NCBI GenBank assembly: GCA_007844125.1
Contig: CM017573.1
Coordinates: 7,402,552 to 7,466,551, forward strand
Direction: 5' to 3'
Origin: Sinonovacula constricta
Taxonomy: Eukaryota; Mollusca; Bivalvia; Cardiida; Solecurtidae
Length of the DNA stretch: 64,000 nucleotides
The notes under the pieces were generated by a model. That model was not told the DNA's origin. It worked only from the letters and a program-made list of their open reading frames with translations, and made no database searches. Made by a program: the position numbers and the translations under genes. Shown in pieces: positions 12,655-23,814 of this stretch. How positions within the stretch are numbered: the first letter of the stretch is position 1; every line of letters starts with the position of its first letter.

Positions 12655-12910
12655 TAAATCATATAGGTAAATAAGAAAAGGTCCTACCAAAATTTCCACA
12701 GATATTTAATTTTTATCTACCTGTAGACAAAGCATACAAAGTTAATGTAAATGTGACAAAAACACAGAGACGAGACATAACACACAAAAAGAAAAAACAT
12801 CAGTTACCGCCTTGGAACGGTCAGTCGGCAAAAGGGCCAACTGGGGTGCTTTAACCTGGTTTGTGGAGCGCTCCAACCTCGCACTTCCTGAAGGTTTTTC
12901 TATCAAATAT
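12655..12910 (-). repeat. Dispersed repeat DR, reverse orientation (unit 1)
   Basis: Minus-strand copy with CAGTTGGCCCTTTTGCCGACT and GACCGTTCCAAGGCGGTAAC. Counterpart at 41640-41865. Confidence 0.7.
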
Positions 12911-13502
12911 ATCATATATCTACTTGCATTTATGTTTTATATTTCTACCCTGTGTTCTTGCATCTACTAGCGCTAAACAATTGCTGTTTTGAAAAAATTA
13001 TGATTGCACATAGGACACGTGTACCTATGTTGTCAACCTTTGTTATAAAACATCAAAAATTCCACTTCAGTGATGAATGTTTGAGAGAGTAGTTTGATAT
13101 AAATCAGCCCAGGCAAAAGATTATTTAAGCTTTAGGAACACGGTTTCTAGTCATTACATATTAAATTTGATAGAACTTCTTAAATATCGCCATGGTGTTG
13201 CAAATGTCGCGTTCCCCGAAGAAGCCATGCTTTGTTAAAAATGTTTAAAATAATATAATGGTCATATTAATAAAGAACTGTCTGCCAAAGGTAACAAAAT
13301 AGCCCGATTAAAACAATATGGCGCCATCCAATACTTTGTTACTTAACATTAATGTACGGTGTATACTTTTCAAGTGATCAGACCTTTTATAAAAACAAAA
13401 AATAAACATAATGATATTATTATAAAACTTATCCAAGAAAACGTCTTGAACATTTTGTATTCAAATAAATCGGTGTTCATTCCATTGCTTGCATTAGAAA
13501 AA

Positions 13503-13740
13503 CCAATCAGGAAGTGCGAGGTTATAGCTCTGTTAAACCGGGTTTAGCACCCCAGTCAGTCCCTTTTGCCAAATGACCGTTTCAATGCGGTATCTGTTGC
13601 ATTTGCTGTATCGTTTAAAGATTTGTTCTTTCTTTTTCATTTGGTTTCAATGTGAATATCTTCAATGTCACTTGCTTTGTCAAACTTTGATAAATGTTGC
13701 AATGCTCAGGTGGCTGTCATTTTTTTATTTACACCATTGT
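13503..13740 (+). repeat. Dispersed repeat DR, second subtype (unit 1)
   Basis: The core is followed by the subtype-2 right half (GTTCTTTCTTTTTCATTTGG ... TTGCAATGCTC). Counterpart at 42463-42700. Confidence 0.65.
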
Positions 13741-14830
13741 CTATACAGGCTAAACATCTGATATTGTCCTAAGAAACTTATGCCAACAATGTGAAAACCA
13801 TATAGAGAACGATGTGCGACTACAATTATTGGATAACCTTAACAGCAACGTATTGTCATATTGTCCTTGTCATCTTCCATGACAGTTGCGATGGTAGTAA
13901 GTTAAAAGTGCATGCAAACAATTACTAGATACAAGAGTTGAGAATCGTCGTCATACAAGAACTTGGAGTATCTGAATTTAACGTTTATACGTGGAAGGTC
14001 TTAATACGTAAAAACGAACCTTCGAGATATAAAACTGTCGTATGAGGCAGCGAGAATATAATATGTCGGAAGTATCATTTTACACAAACGTGCAATATTA
14101 TAAACCACAGGAAACAGACTCGGTCAGACTTAAAAAAGAATGTTGTATCTTCTCTCAACCGAAAAATACAGCCGTGAAATCAATCCAAGTAGAATTGTGG
14201 TGTGCAGCATCTTAGGAATGAGTGAGCGGAAGCTCGAACGATTTGCACTTCTGGATGGAAAAACGAGACGTGTCACATTAAGCTAGAGACGAAATTATTC
14301 GCAACTTCACAGAACTCATCAGAATACCATAGAGACCAACTGGGGATATAATCCTTCAAACATTATGTTCAATGTCATCAGATATTTTAATAAAACAATT
14401 GTTCTTATTCAGACTTATATCTGAAGACAGAGCAATAAATTGAGAAAAAATTCTCAAATATCTATACCCAAGCACAGTTCCCTGCAATATATGGACACAT
14501 CCGAGACAAGAAACCTTTTTCCTTCTTGACTTGCAAGACACGTATTGCTTTACAAATACAGAACATATTACAAACGAGCAATGGAGCGTAGGCTGCCACA
14601 ATAAGGAAGAAGCTTTTCACTTTCGTCTAATCCATCTGTTGTTAGGTTTGTGTCGAAGTGGAGATAGATGATCCATGCAATTAGTGACATCAATAATATG
14701 ACATACTGACTCTTCTAGCAAAATCTCAAAGCCAATTGTGTTAGTTATGTAACATGAAGATAACAGATGAAATTGATTTTTATTATTAGGAAACAATGGA
14801 GCCATCTTCGTTGAAGTATTAATTCATGAC
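13741..14830. other. Spacer with a possible worn coding remnant (unit 1)
   Basis: On the minus strand between about 14740 and 14480, frames broken by shifts read hydrophobic runs such as YVILLMSLIAWIIYLHF and FLIVAAYAPLLVCNMFCICK. These could be decayed membrane-protein sequence, possibly another 7TM gene, but no family could be assigned. Unit 2 counterpart: 42701-43844. Confidence 0.25.
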
Positions 14831-14990
14831 TATCCCCTCACCGCGTTGGATCGAGTCTTGATCGGGCGACAGCTTTCATGTAGAGAGGTTTTCCAGCTTA
14901 CCTGTGGTGCGGCGGCCATTATACCCATACATTAGTCTGCGATCTTCCTCCATCAGTAACTAACTGGACGTCACCAATATCACCATTATA
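14831..14990 (+). mobile_element. SINE family B fragment (unit 1)
   Basis: Degenerate B-box region (GGATCGAGTCTTGATCGGGCG) followed by the GATCTTCCTCCATCAGTAAC body motif. Both ends are worn, and the A/C-rich tail is gone. Confidence 0.6.
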
Positions 14991-15331
14991 TCTGCGGATT
15001 GTTTTTACTATTTTACATCGTTTAACACTGATTAGTTGGCTCTCGTTTGTATTAGATCTCGTCATAGTTTTCTTGTAGCTTTTGCAAATGACTGGCATGT
15101 GCATACCTTTTTACTGTGCCTTTTTAAATTTTCGTATATTTTGCAGTACTCAATGAATTTTTTTCTTATTTTTTCATTAGAGAAAAGTATTGTCTTAGTA
15201 GAAATATTAAAAGATCTTGACGTGTTCTCTTCGGTAAAGTTCTCACGATGTGTATTTCGCACAACAAGGCCATGATCACGGTATAATACGACTAAATTTT
15301 AAACTTAATCGAAACCGTTGAGATGCGACTG

Positions 15332-15855
15332 TGTAATGTAATATTACCATATTAATTAGTTTTCAGTTAAATAATAATTGGTTATAATTGGTTTGGTAAA
15401 GACATCGTGCCCTTTAATTAAACTAAGTGCAAGTTAAAATTAAACAGGACAATGAATGACATGAATAATAACCCAAATGATACATTATACATTTTGTGTA
15501 CCTGGAAAATAGAAGATTAGCAATAAAGAGGCATGATTCAGGACAATGAGTGATGAATACGTCAAAATATAGGCGGGAAGCGTGAGTTGTGCACAGTAGG
15601 AATGACACGATCGTCAAAAATATATCCGAACTCAGTTCGGATGAGTAATTAGTTTTAGACTATATATGGTAGGAGTGCAGAATTAGTTAGAAAGAATGAC
15701 TTGAGATAAGCTAGAGAGAAGGAGAGAGGATGTGGACGCGTTAGAGAGAGGTATTCACGCCTCACAGTTGTTAGATTGTAAAATGTAACTTTCTTTAATA
15801 AAATTGTTATCATGGGATGATGTTGCGTTCTACTATGGAGCCCCGTTACGCCACA
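15332..15855 (+). mobile_element. Probable older solo LTR (unit 1)
   Basis: Starts TGTAATG, ends CCACA, and is flanked on both sides by ACTG as a 4-bp target duplication. Inside, TATATATGG at 15661 is followed by AATAAA at 15797-15802, the order of an LTR promoter and polyadenylation signal. The element is present in both units, so it predates the duplication. Confidence 0.5.
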
Positions 15856-15859
15856 ACTG

Positions 15860-16985
15860 TAAAGAAATTGACATATTTCAGTGGATGACAAATTCTCACG
15901 TAGTGTAGCAAGTTCCGAATTTTATACAGACATTTTGAAGGTGCTTAGTAATGGTGTGTGTTAGTTTGCTATAGTATATTTAATAAAATATGAAAAAGAT
16001 TTTAATATCATTTACTGTAGTAAATGACAAACTCGGAAGTAGTTTAGCAAGTTGCGATTTTATACAAACATTTTCAAAACGCTTATCAATTGTATGTGGG
16101 ATTTAGGTATAATGTATGTCATAAAATATGAAGAGTTTTTAGTATTATTTTGATTAAAAGATTAAAAGAAAATAAGATATTACTTTTATACCAGACAAAA
16201 GGAAAATAAAGCTAATTAATTTAAGATGCTGCTGGTACAATGAAATGAAATTTAACTGGAAACAGCAAAAACTATCTTGAAATGCTTTGCGCGTTTAGCG
16301 TGCTGCCGAATGTGTGCCAAATGTGTGCATGCCTTTGAAGCCAATTGTCATGTTATTTTTAGCTATTTGAAGATAAAACTATATATCATATATCTAAAGT
16401 ATTTTTGCATAAACAGGGAAAAAAGAGATGACCACGCGTTTCCTCTTACTTTTCTTTAATAGAAATTCATTACGGGGGATTTCAGAAGGTGTTCGGTATG
16501 ACGAAATTAAATTGTAAAACATGACGGGCAAGTTGTTAGAAAAAAATCACAATAAAGATAACTTCGTATCTCAAATTCTGAAAGAGAAAAGAAATTCCTA
16601 CCGATCATTTTTTAACATTGTTGTTAAAGCTGCAAGTGCAAGATAATTAAATTGATTATGAGCAGCTTTTGAGAATGTGAATTGCCACCATTTGTTAATA
16701 AATAAGAACTACGACAATATATCTGTGTTTACGCATAGTTGTAATTCGATATCATAAAAGTATGTATTACTGTTTTTTTTTCTTGATGCAAAAAGTTAAT
16801 TTCTTTAGAATCAACAATTTTTGTATAGTATTTTTCTAATCTAAATAATACCTCCTGCTCTTCCAAAGACTATGTGGAAATAATTTTAATGGCGTCACTT
16901 TTTTATCATAACTTATCAAAGAAAATGTCAGCGCTCAGACATTTTTATTCCAATAGATATATTTTCTTTTCAGTGCTTGCATTTG
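15860..16985. other. Anonymous spacer (unit 1)
   Basis: AT-rich, no repeat or gene recognised. In unit 2 the solo LTR is inserted at its left part. Confidence 0.6.
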
Positions 16986-16989
16986 TTTA

Positions 16990-17225
16990 ACCCATCAAGA
17001 AGTGCGAGGTTAGAGCTCTGTAAAACCGGTTTAAGCACTCAGTCGGTCCATATTGCCGACTGACCGTTCCAAGGCGTTAACTCTGGCTTTGCTGCTTTTG
17101 TTAAACGACTCGTCATAAATTTGTTCATACTTTTATATTTGGCTTGCATGTGAATATCTTTCTTCTGTGCCTTTTTGATATTTCTTCTTATTAATTGAAA
17201 AGATAACATGTTTTACACCGTATGT
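16990..17225 (+). repeat. Dispersed repeat DR, second subtype with clear hairpin (unit 1)
   Basis: The core holds a 7-bp hairpin, CAGTCGG and CCGACTG with a 9-nt loop. It lies at the same relative place beside the decayed exon as the copy at 26308 beside live exon 2. Counterpart at 46768-47000. Confidence 0.7.
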
Positions 17226-17384
17226 ATTATCTGATAAAACATCTGTACCAATATTGATTGTTATAATGTCCCTGTCATCTTACCGATTTGAAAATTTATT
17301 TACTGTATCTTTTTGGCAAGTGCAAATTTTGGACAGCTGGAAAATAATGTTGTTTTTTTTTTTTTATTTCTCTCTTGCTTACAA

Positions 17385-17540
17385 CTGTTCTGGATATACA
17401 GAAAGGTAACAATTGCTAGGAAGTGTTACTAAGCTCAATTTAGTAACTGAGTGGAGTTACTAAGCTAAAGATATAGTTTTCCTTAATTCTTTTCTCGCTT
17501 ATACTAGTTCTGGATATAAAGAAAGGTAATAATTGCTAAG
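17385..17540. repeat. ~81-bp tandem repeat, two copies (unit 1)
   Basis: Two copies of TTCTGGATATACAGAAAGGT...AATATAGTT, directly beside the decayed exon. Confidence 0.75.
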
Positions 17541-17682
17541 AATGATTACTGACAACCAGCATAAATTGAATACGTCTACAAAGAGTCCAAGTGCCTTGGT
17601 GGCCTTCCGTTTCCTTCTTGAATTTCACCAACTTGCCTGCCAGGGAGACATTATAAGAAGTCCTTCCGAATGTTTCCTTCAA
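17540..17682 (-). pseudogene. Decayed orphan copy of receptor exon 2 (unit 1)
   Basis: The minus strand aligns along its length with live exon 2: VSLAGKLVKFKKE here against [13 protein letters not shown] in the gene, then a one-base insertion (GGAAACGG against GGAACGG) throws the KAAKTLG segment out of frame. The flanks also align, including the sequence before the old acceptor. The live exon lies 9.4 kb away, and a second homologous patch near 18790-18850 (matching intron 1 near 28160-28220) keeps nearly the same offset, so a larger piece of gene was duplicated long ago. No remnants of exon 1 or exon 3 were recognised. Confidence 0.8.
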
Positions 17683-18584
17683 GTTTACAGACGACAGAGT
17701 TATAGAAACGAAACAAAAGTTAAATAATCTGCACGTAGTAGAATTGTCTGACATTGTCTGACAATGTAAAGTAGATGCAGATATATATCGTTTTTGCTGC
17801 AAATTTACACGCGAAGGACGTGTGGGGGAAGGTAACATGAGAAACTTTAACTTATGTTTAGTAATTGATTCAAGCGATTTCTATGCTTGGTTATAACTTG
17901 TCAAAGGTTTATTTTAATTCGACGTCATCAGTAAGCTTTTGAACGAAAGTTTATGCTTTGAAGTTTAAACAATGCTGTCCTTTGCTTTGTTCTCTCTGTA
18001 TTAAATTTCCAGGCGCAATTTTATTTGAAAGATCGACGTACGCATAGTATGACCTCTATTTAATTAGGATTCACTCTCATGGTTTTAAAACTATCTTAAT
18101 AGTCCCTGCGTTGAAGACAAAGTTACTACTAACAACCATTCGCTACACTTCGGCCATTTCTACGAAAAATGCCCGGATACCGCCAAGAAGCTAAGAATGA
18201 CATAATAACTACACAAATAGTCCATTGCCAAATTGCTTACGCTATCCATAAAGGGCGCCTCGCTCCAGCGGTTTTATATATATATATATAAACGTTTGAA
18301 TTCACTCTCTTAAGATTTTTCCCGTCATTTCCCGTAAAAAACATGAACATTTAGTCATTGTTAGTCACTTAAACTTTAAATTTTGCCAACAGTCAAAAGA
18401 AACGAAGTACAACTCAAGGAAAAGATCAACACTGATCAGAGCGGTGTATGAGCTTTCGGTTAGGTTTTTACATAACCATAATATATGCATTTTTAGGACG
18501 AGAATTAATATAGATTTCTATGTTTGGAGATAGGTTTCAAAAGGACAAGTAAATGACAAAGGTCTTATAAAATAGCCACATATA

Positions 18585-18715
18585 TTTAAATCTAAACTAC
18601 CTCTAGACTAAGGCAAGCAGTGTAAGTCTTAATGTGACAAAAACACAGGGACGAGACGTAACACACGAAAAGAAATACCAACAAGTACCGCCTCGGAACA
18701 GTCAGTCGGAATGTG
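18585..18715 (-). repeat. Dispersed repeat DR, partial (unit 1)
   Basis: Reverse-orientation right half and core. Counterpart at 48700-48830. Confidence 0.65.
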
Positions 18716-19061
18716 ACTGCCTTAATTGCAAGATCTTGTGTCAATCCAACAAATTGTGCGTAGTTTAATCATATTAAAGGAAATTTCAGATTCTCAATTC
18801 ATCTTTACAAGTCGAGTGTTGACATTGATCAATTTTCATGTATTGTCCTTTAATTTCTTGCGCCACGAACATGACAGTAGAACCATATACCAGATAAACA
18901 GGCAAAAGTGGTTTTCGAGCAATTGCTATTGATTTGGACTGAAACCATTTACATTCTTATACAGGATAATCATTTGCACTTTGGGATTTAACTGATAGCT
19001 GACAAATATGATTTAATATTATTTAGTTACTATGATTATTCAAAGCCAGAAGAAGTAAGAA

Positions 19062-19290
19062 AGCGAGGTAAGAGCTCTGTAAACCGGTTTAAGCACCCGA
19101 GTAGGCTCATATTGCCGACTGACCGTTCCAAGGCGGTAACTTTCAGGTTTGCTGTTTTTGTTAAATGACTCATCATATATTTGTTCTTACTTTTACATTT
19201 GGCATTGCATGTGAATACCTTTGTCCTGAGCCTTTACAGCATTTCGCAATGCTCATAGGACTTTGTCATATATTCTTACTAAGAACTAAG
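19062..19290 (+). repeat. Dispersed repeat DR, second subtype (unit 1)
   Basis: GAGCTCTGTAAACCGGTTTA, core, GTTAAATGACTCATCATA, ending at CTCATAGGACTTTGTCATAT. Counterpart at 49180-49405. Confidence 0.7.
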
Positions 19291-19292
19291 AT

Positions 19293-19370
19293 TGTAACTA
19301 CTACTGCTACTACTACAACTAGAAGAAGTAATAGTAGTAGTAGTAGTAGTAGCAGTAGTTGTAGTAGTAG
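19293..19370. repeat. Imperfect TAG/CTA triplet tract
   Basis: Short ACT and AGT triplet runs next to the SINE tail, absent in unit 2. Confidence 0.8.
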
Positions 19371-19670
19371 TTTGTTTGTTTGTTTGTTTGTTTATTGGGT
19401 TTACCGTCCCACCAACAGTATTTCAGTTATCTGGAGACGGTGTCCACTTGAAGCAGATTTAGTGCAGCCTTCACTGTGTATAGCATGCCGTGAACACCTG
19501 GCATGATACCACACCCAGTCACATTATCCAGACACCGGGCCAACCAGTCGTGGAACTACCCTTATATTTGATTGAGCGTTAGCAAGGGAGCTATACCACT
19601 ACCAATTTTAACGACTTTGGTATGTCGCGGCCCGGGATCGAATCCTGGGCCTCCCGTACCTGGAGCCGAC
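19371..19670 (-). mobile_element. SINE family C (unit 1)
   Basis: The minus strand reads a tRNA-like B box (GGATTCGATCCC), a body, and the tail GGTAAACCCAATAAACAAAC with repeated CAAA. The A-box end abuts the (TAG)n tract, which seems to have grown at the head of the element. Confidence 0.7.
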
Positions 19671-19672
19671 GC

Positions 19673-19737
<65 letters not shown>

Positions 19738-19786
19738 AAGTAGTAGCAGTAGTAGTAGTAGTAGTAGCAGTAGCAGTAGCAGTAGC

Positions 19787-19821
<35 letters not shown>

Positions 19822-19823
19822 CA
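19671..19823. repeat. (TAG)n triplet microsatellite (unit 1)
   Basis: About 153 bp of TAG units with CAG and AAG interruptions. It gives long poly-Ser, poly-Val, poly-Thr and poly-Leu frames that are not genes. Confidence 0.9.
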
Positions 19824-20334
19824 GTGGAGAGAGACTCCAGACGAATGTCTTGGTAGAACCAACGGCGCACAGTAAGTCAGGTGGAAATGAACTCCACATT
19901 AGGTCATTCGCCCCGAAACAGCTGTCATCAAACCAACGATTAATTCCTTATATTTAAATAACATTTAAAGTCAATTAACACCAATTAATTTGAAAATAGA
20001 TTGTTACGACGCCGTTTATTTTATCGTTATACGGCAAACCTTGCGCGATTACTTGTACAAGTTAGATCAAACGAATAGCGTACGCTGCGCGTGATAAAAT
20101 CCATTGCATTTAAGCCACGCCCACAGAATCAAGAAGCAAAATAACAAGAAGGTATTTCCTCATTTATAGTTCTATTTATTTCACTGTTACAGATTTTTAA
20201 ATAGATTATGTGTTTGAAACCACAATTATACCTTATGTGTTTGCAAACAAATGAAAAAGTGAAACGATTCATTACTTTTATAGTCAATTATGCTTTAAAA
20301 CAAAGAATTCATGCGTTGAAATTTTTTACAAACA

Positions 20335-20480
20335 CGTCTGCTGTTTGAGGTTATTTTGACGTCATGTTTACGTTACGTTAATTCATGAAAACAGTCCGTA
20401 GTAAATAAGCTCCGCCCACCTAGCCAATCAGCAATCAGGAATGCAAACACGTGCTGTCTACGTCATACTGTAGTTCATCG
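20335..20480. promoter_or_regulatory. Promoter-like island: CRE, GC box, CCAAT box (unit 1)
   Basis: TGACGTCA at 20357-20364, CTCCGCCCACC near 20411, AGCCAATCAGC near 20423, and an E box CACGTG near 20448, in otherwise AT-rich DNA. A nearby conserved GCCACGCCC lies at about 20116. No coding exon was found beside it. It sits where exon 1 of the decayed receptor copy would be expected. Confidence 0.4.
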
Positions 20481-20806
20481 AGAAATGAACGAACTGATTT
20501 ATGTATAGCTCATTGCAGCGGTAAACATTGTAAATGTAGATGTTTTAACGTACACATTTACTATATTTATTTCCAAACAAAGATCAGAAATCCGCTCCGC
20601 ATTTGAAATTAATTTATTCATTTATTCTTAGACTCTTTTTCATTCAATGCTTCCGCCAAAGTTCTAAAAGTGCCATATCTTCAGGATATCTGGAACTTGG
20701 TGATTCCGACAGAACAGAACCTGTGTTTATCAATCTCCATCAACTTCGGCGAACAATAAAAATGACAACGAGCAGACAGGAAGCATGCTCGTTTGTCAGT
20801 ACTGTT

Positions 20807-20818
20807 GAAACTGAAACT
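20807..20818 (+). promoter_or_regulatory. ISRE/IRF-type motif
   Basis: GAAACTGAAACT matches the interferon-stimulated response element core. Unit 2 has lost the first half (TAAACTGAAACT at 51330-51341). A chance match is possible. Confidence 0.2.
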
Positions 20819-20982
20819 GAGAAAAAAGTTTAATGTTGGTAATTTGTTTCTTTTTTTTTAGCATACGGTTGGAAAATATTAAAAACCGAATGTATCTTGA
20901 ACACATAATGTAGGTAAATCTTTAATCGTATCGGATTATTTCTTAACAGAAAAAAATTGAGTTATTGGGAAACGGTTCTTAT

Positions 20983-21202
20983 TGTGTGCTTTGTTATTTT
21001 TTTTGTGTGTTACATCGCAAAATTACGGTCATATTGGCGACGTCTAGCTAATTATTGGTGGAGGAAGACCCCAGACTGATATCTGGGTAGAACCGCCCGT
21101 ACGCCTCACATGAAAATTCTCGCCCCGACCGGGACTCAAACCCGCGCGGAGTTTGAGGAGTTTTAAGTCAGCGACTCCAAAAGCTCGGCCACGGGGGTCC
21201 AC
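20983..21202 (-). mobile_element. tRNA-derived SINE, family B (unit 1)
   Basis: The minus-strand head resembles a class II (Leu/Ser-type) tRNA: GTGGCCGAGC A-box region and B box GGGTTTGAGTCCC. The body has the CTGGGGTCTTCCTCCACC motif. Flanked by a 14-bp target duplication, GAAACGGTTCTTAT at 20969-20982 and GAAACGGTTCTCAT at 21203-21216. Confidence 0.85.
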
Positions 21203-21624
21203 GAAACGGTTCTCATAATTACGCAATTCTGCTTGGGATGAATTTACAAATGATCTGTATTTTACAAATATATTCACCTTTCGACTTAATGTGCATTTTA
21301 GGTGGCTTATCAATTGTTGCCTGATCATGAAATACGAGACATATTTCTACTTAGTTTAGACAGTAAACTCGTAAAATATCAAACCCATTTGTTCTCTTGA
21401 GTACATGTCTAAAGGAAAGCTTCACGCAGAATTCACACACCATATTGAATATACCTTATGATTAAGACATATTTTCCTAGTTAAGTAAAAATCTACAAAT
21501 TAAATGAAATAATATATTTCAACAATATGCTTCTATATTTTAAAAAAATGCCCTGTAATACCGCATAAAATAAACAATATCACTTTTAACTTACAAGTCT
21601 TACCGTGAAAGTTCTTTGCATTTG

Positions 21625-21795
21625 TTCCAAGGCGGAAACTGTCGGGTTTGCTCTTTGTTGTATTATGTCTCGTCACGATTTTATTGTAACTTGAACAACT
21701 GACTGGCATGTGGGTGTCTTTGTCCTGTACCTTTTCGGAAGTAAATGCACTTTGCAGTCCTCATAGATCTTTGTCATATTGTCTTATTATTTCCT
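21625..21795 (+). repeat. Dispersed repeat DR, right half (unit 1)
   Basis: TGTTCCAAGGCGGAAACTG onward. Counterpart at 52150-52310. A further worn right half is near 15045-15165 (and 44080-44190). Confidence 0.6.
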
Positions 21796-21983
21796 CCCAG
21801 ATAATTTTAGTCAGGTCAAGAGGCGACTTTAAAATAATGGCTCCTCGGTTTCCCACCGTGTTCATCAACAATATGCATAAATTTTGGATAATTTATGGAA
21901 TCTTCACTCTTGTGCATCATTCAACACGAAAATTTAAATAAGTAAAAAAAATGGTGCCATCTTCATTGAAATATTTATTCATG

Positions 21984-22176
21984 ACTATCCCCTCACCACG
22001 TGAGTTCAAGTCCGGGTCGGGCGAGAGCTTTCATGTGGGGAGGTTTTCCAGTTTACCTGTGGTGCGGCAGCGGTTCTAATTAGATATAAGTCTGGGGTCT
22101 TCCCCCTACCAGTAATTAGCTGGACGTCGCCAATATGACCATAATTGTGTCAATGTAACACCAAACAAAACAAACA
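21984..22176 (+). mobile_element. SINE family B, truncated head (unit 1)
   Basis: Keeps a degenerate B box (GAGTTCAAGTCC), the CTGGGGTCTTCC body motif, and the tail AACACCAAACAAAACAAAC. The A-box half of the head is missing. It is in the opposite orientation to the element at 20983. Confidence 0.7.
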
Positions 22177-22719
22177 TAATTTTAAGACTGATCTGTCTTA
22201 GGTAAATTTGTTTGCTACCAAAATAATTCTTCCGGCTACCTTCGCAATTGAAGGGAAAAATAATGTCTGCAAAGTGTTTAGAAGAGAGAATGGTATTATT
22301 TTGATTGGAAGGACTACAAACAAATGTTGATAGTAAATGAAATTAACCGATATCATTACGTCAATATGTAAGACAGGTAGGACACGGTGGTGAGAATTCG
22401 AGGTCAGCCGTTAATTAACCTTTCGCCGTCAAAGTTCGATATTTTTTACTGATTACTAAGTTTAACAACTTTTCAATCGCGTGGAAATAAGGTCATGGAA
22501 TATTTCTTGAACAAATGAAAAGAAAATTTGCATAAACATCACTTACTAGAACTCATCCACATGTCTTTGAGTTCAATCTCAGAGGTTCTTCCAATGTGCG
22601 TTTGTAATTTTAGTATTGTCCATAAACTATCATTTAGTATACTTGCTTTCCATATTTTAAGTTAAATAAGATCGCTGATAAAAAAATTATTGTTAACTTA
22701 ACGGAGTAATGATTATAAA

Positions 22720-22880
22720 AATATATGACAATCCTATGAGCATTGCAACATATACCAAAATTTGAAAAAAGGTACAGGACAAAGGTATTCACATGCAAAC
22801 CAAATTTAAAAGACCAAATCTGTGATGAGTCATTTAACAAAAACCGTAAACCAGACAGGTACCTGCCCATACTCTTTACA
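22720..22880 (-). repeat. Dispersed repeat DR, partial (unit 1)
   Basis: Reverse-orientation right half. Counterpart at 53775-53940; another fragment lies in the unit 2-only segment near 53200-53250. Confidence 0.6.
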
Positions 22881-23814
22881 TAAAATTGGCGAGGACCAGT
22901 TACTGCGACCGAATCATACGTGCAATTATGATATATATATATCTTTATATGGAACATATATGACACAAGCTATGTATAAAAAAAAATTAGAATACCGTTA
23001 AGATAAAAAAAGATGACGAAAGAAAATGTCCTTGATGATTCCCAATTGTTAATTGTCGAGTGTTTGAGAGATTGATTTTATCTTCAATAATAATTTTATC
23101 CGTCTGTCTAAAATTGGAGTAAATCATTTTTAAGTGATATGTTATATATGTAATATATGTCATATGTCTGTCTATTGCTCAAATCTTGATTTATAAAAAC
23201 AGAATGCAAAGGTCGTAAAGAAAAACATATTTCACATACAAATCCACAATACTCTACACTTTGATTTTTTTTCATATAAAAATTCACATCTATGTTAGCA
23301 TTTAATTAATCCTATAATTTTTGCTTCTTAGTGCGCATTAGACTTTGGTTCCTCAATTCCATCTACATATAAACAGGAAGCTACAACCAATTACACTTCT
23401 TCTCTGGTCACTTTATTGATAATTAAAACAAATGATTTCATTTACAATTCAGAATTTTGTGTGATTTCTCAAATAAAAAATAATACTTATCTATGAGGAC
23501 ATTAAAATGACGCCATTACGTTCTCTTAATGACATCATAACCTGATCCGTTCAAATGTTGGTATATTCTTCATTGCTAATAGGACTTTCCTTATTTATAA
23601 CTTTAAAATATTATATTTATTTTCTTCTTTTACTTCTCTTAATAAAAAGTATTCATCAGAATATTCAACTAATTTTACAACTTTATTCACTACATAGTTC
23701 AAAGTGAAAATTGATAATTGGGAGGGTTAATAAAACTTCAGTATAGGATAGAGTCTATTAAGACGTTTCTATAGAAAAAAATAAGCCGAAGCGATTCTAT
23801 CCGATTTGGAAGTC

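Noticed and set aside
17536..17838. 100-codon minus-strand frame reading through the fossil exon
   Set aside because: Its middle matches receptor exon 2, but with a frameshift and no gene context, so it is listed as a pseudogene only.
20603..20833. 76-codon plus-strand frame just after the promoter-like island
   Set aside because: Unit 2 has a 5-bp deletion that changes the frame halfway (51140-51337), so the protein is not conserved; it may still be part of a noncoding transcript.
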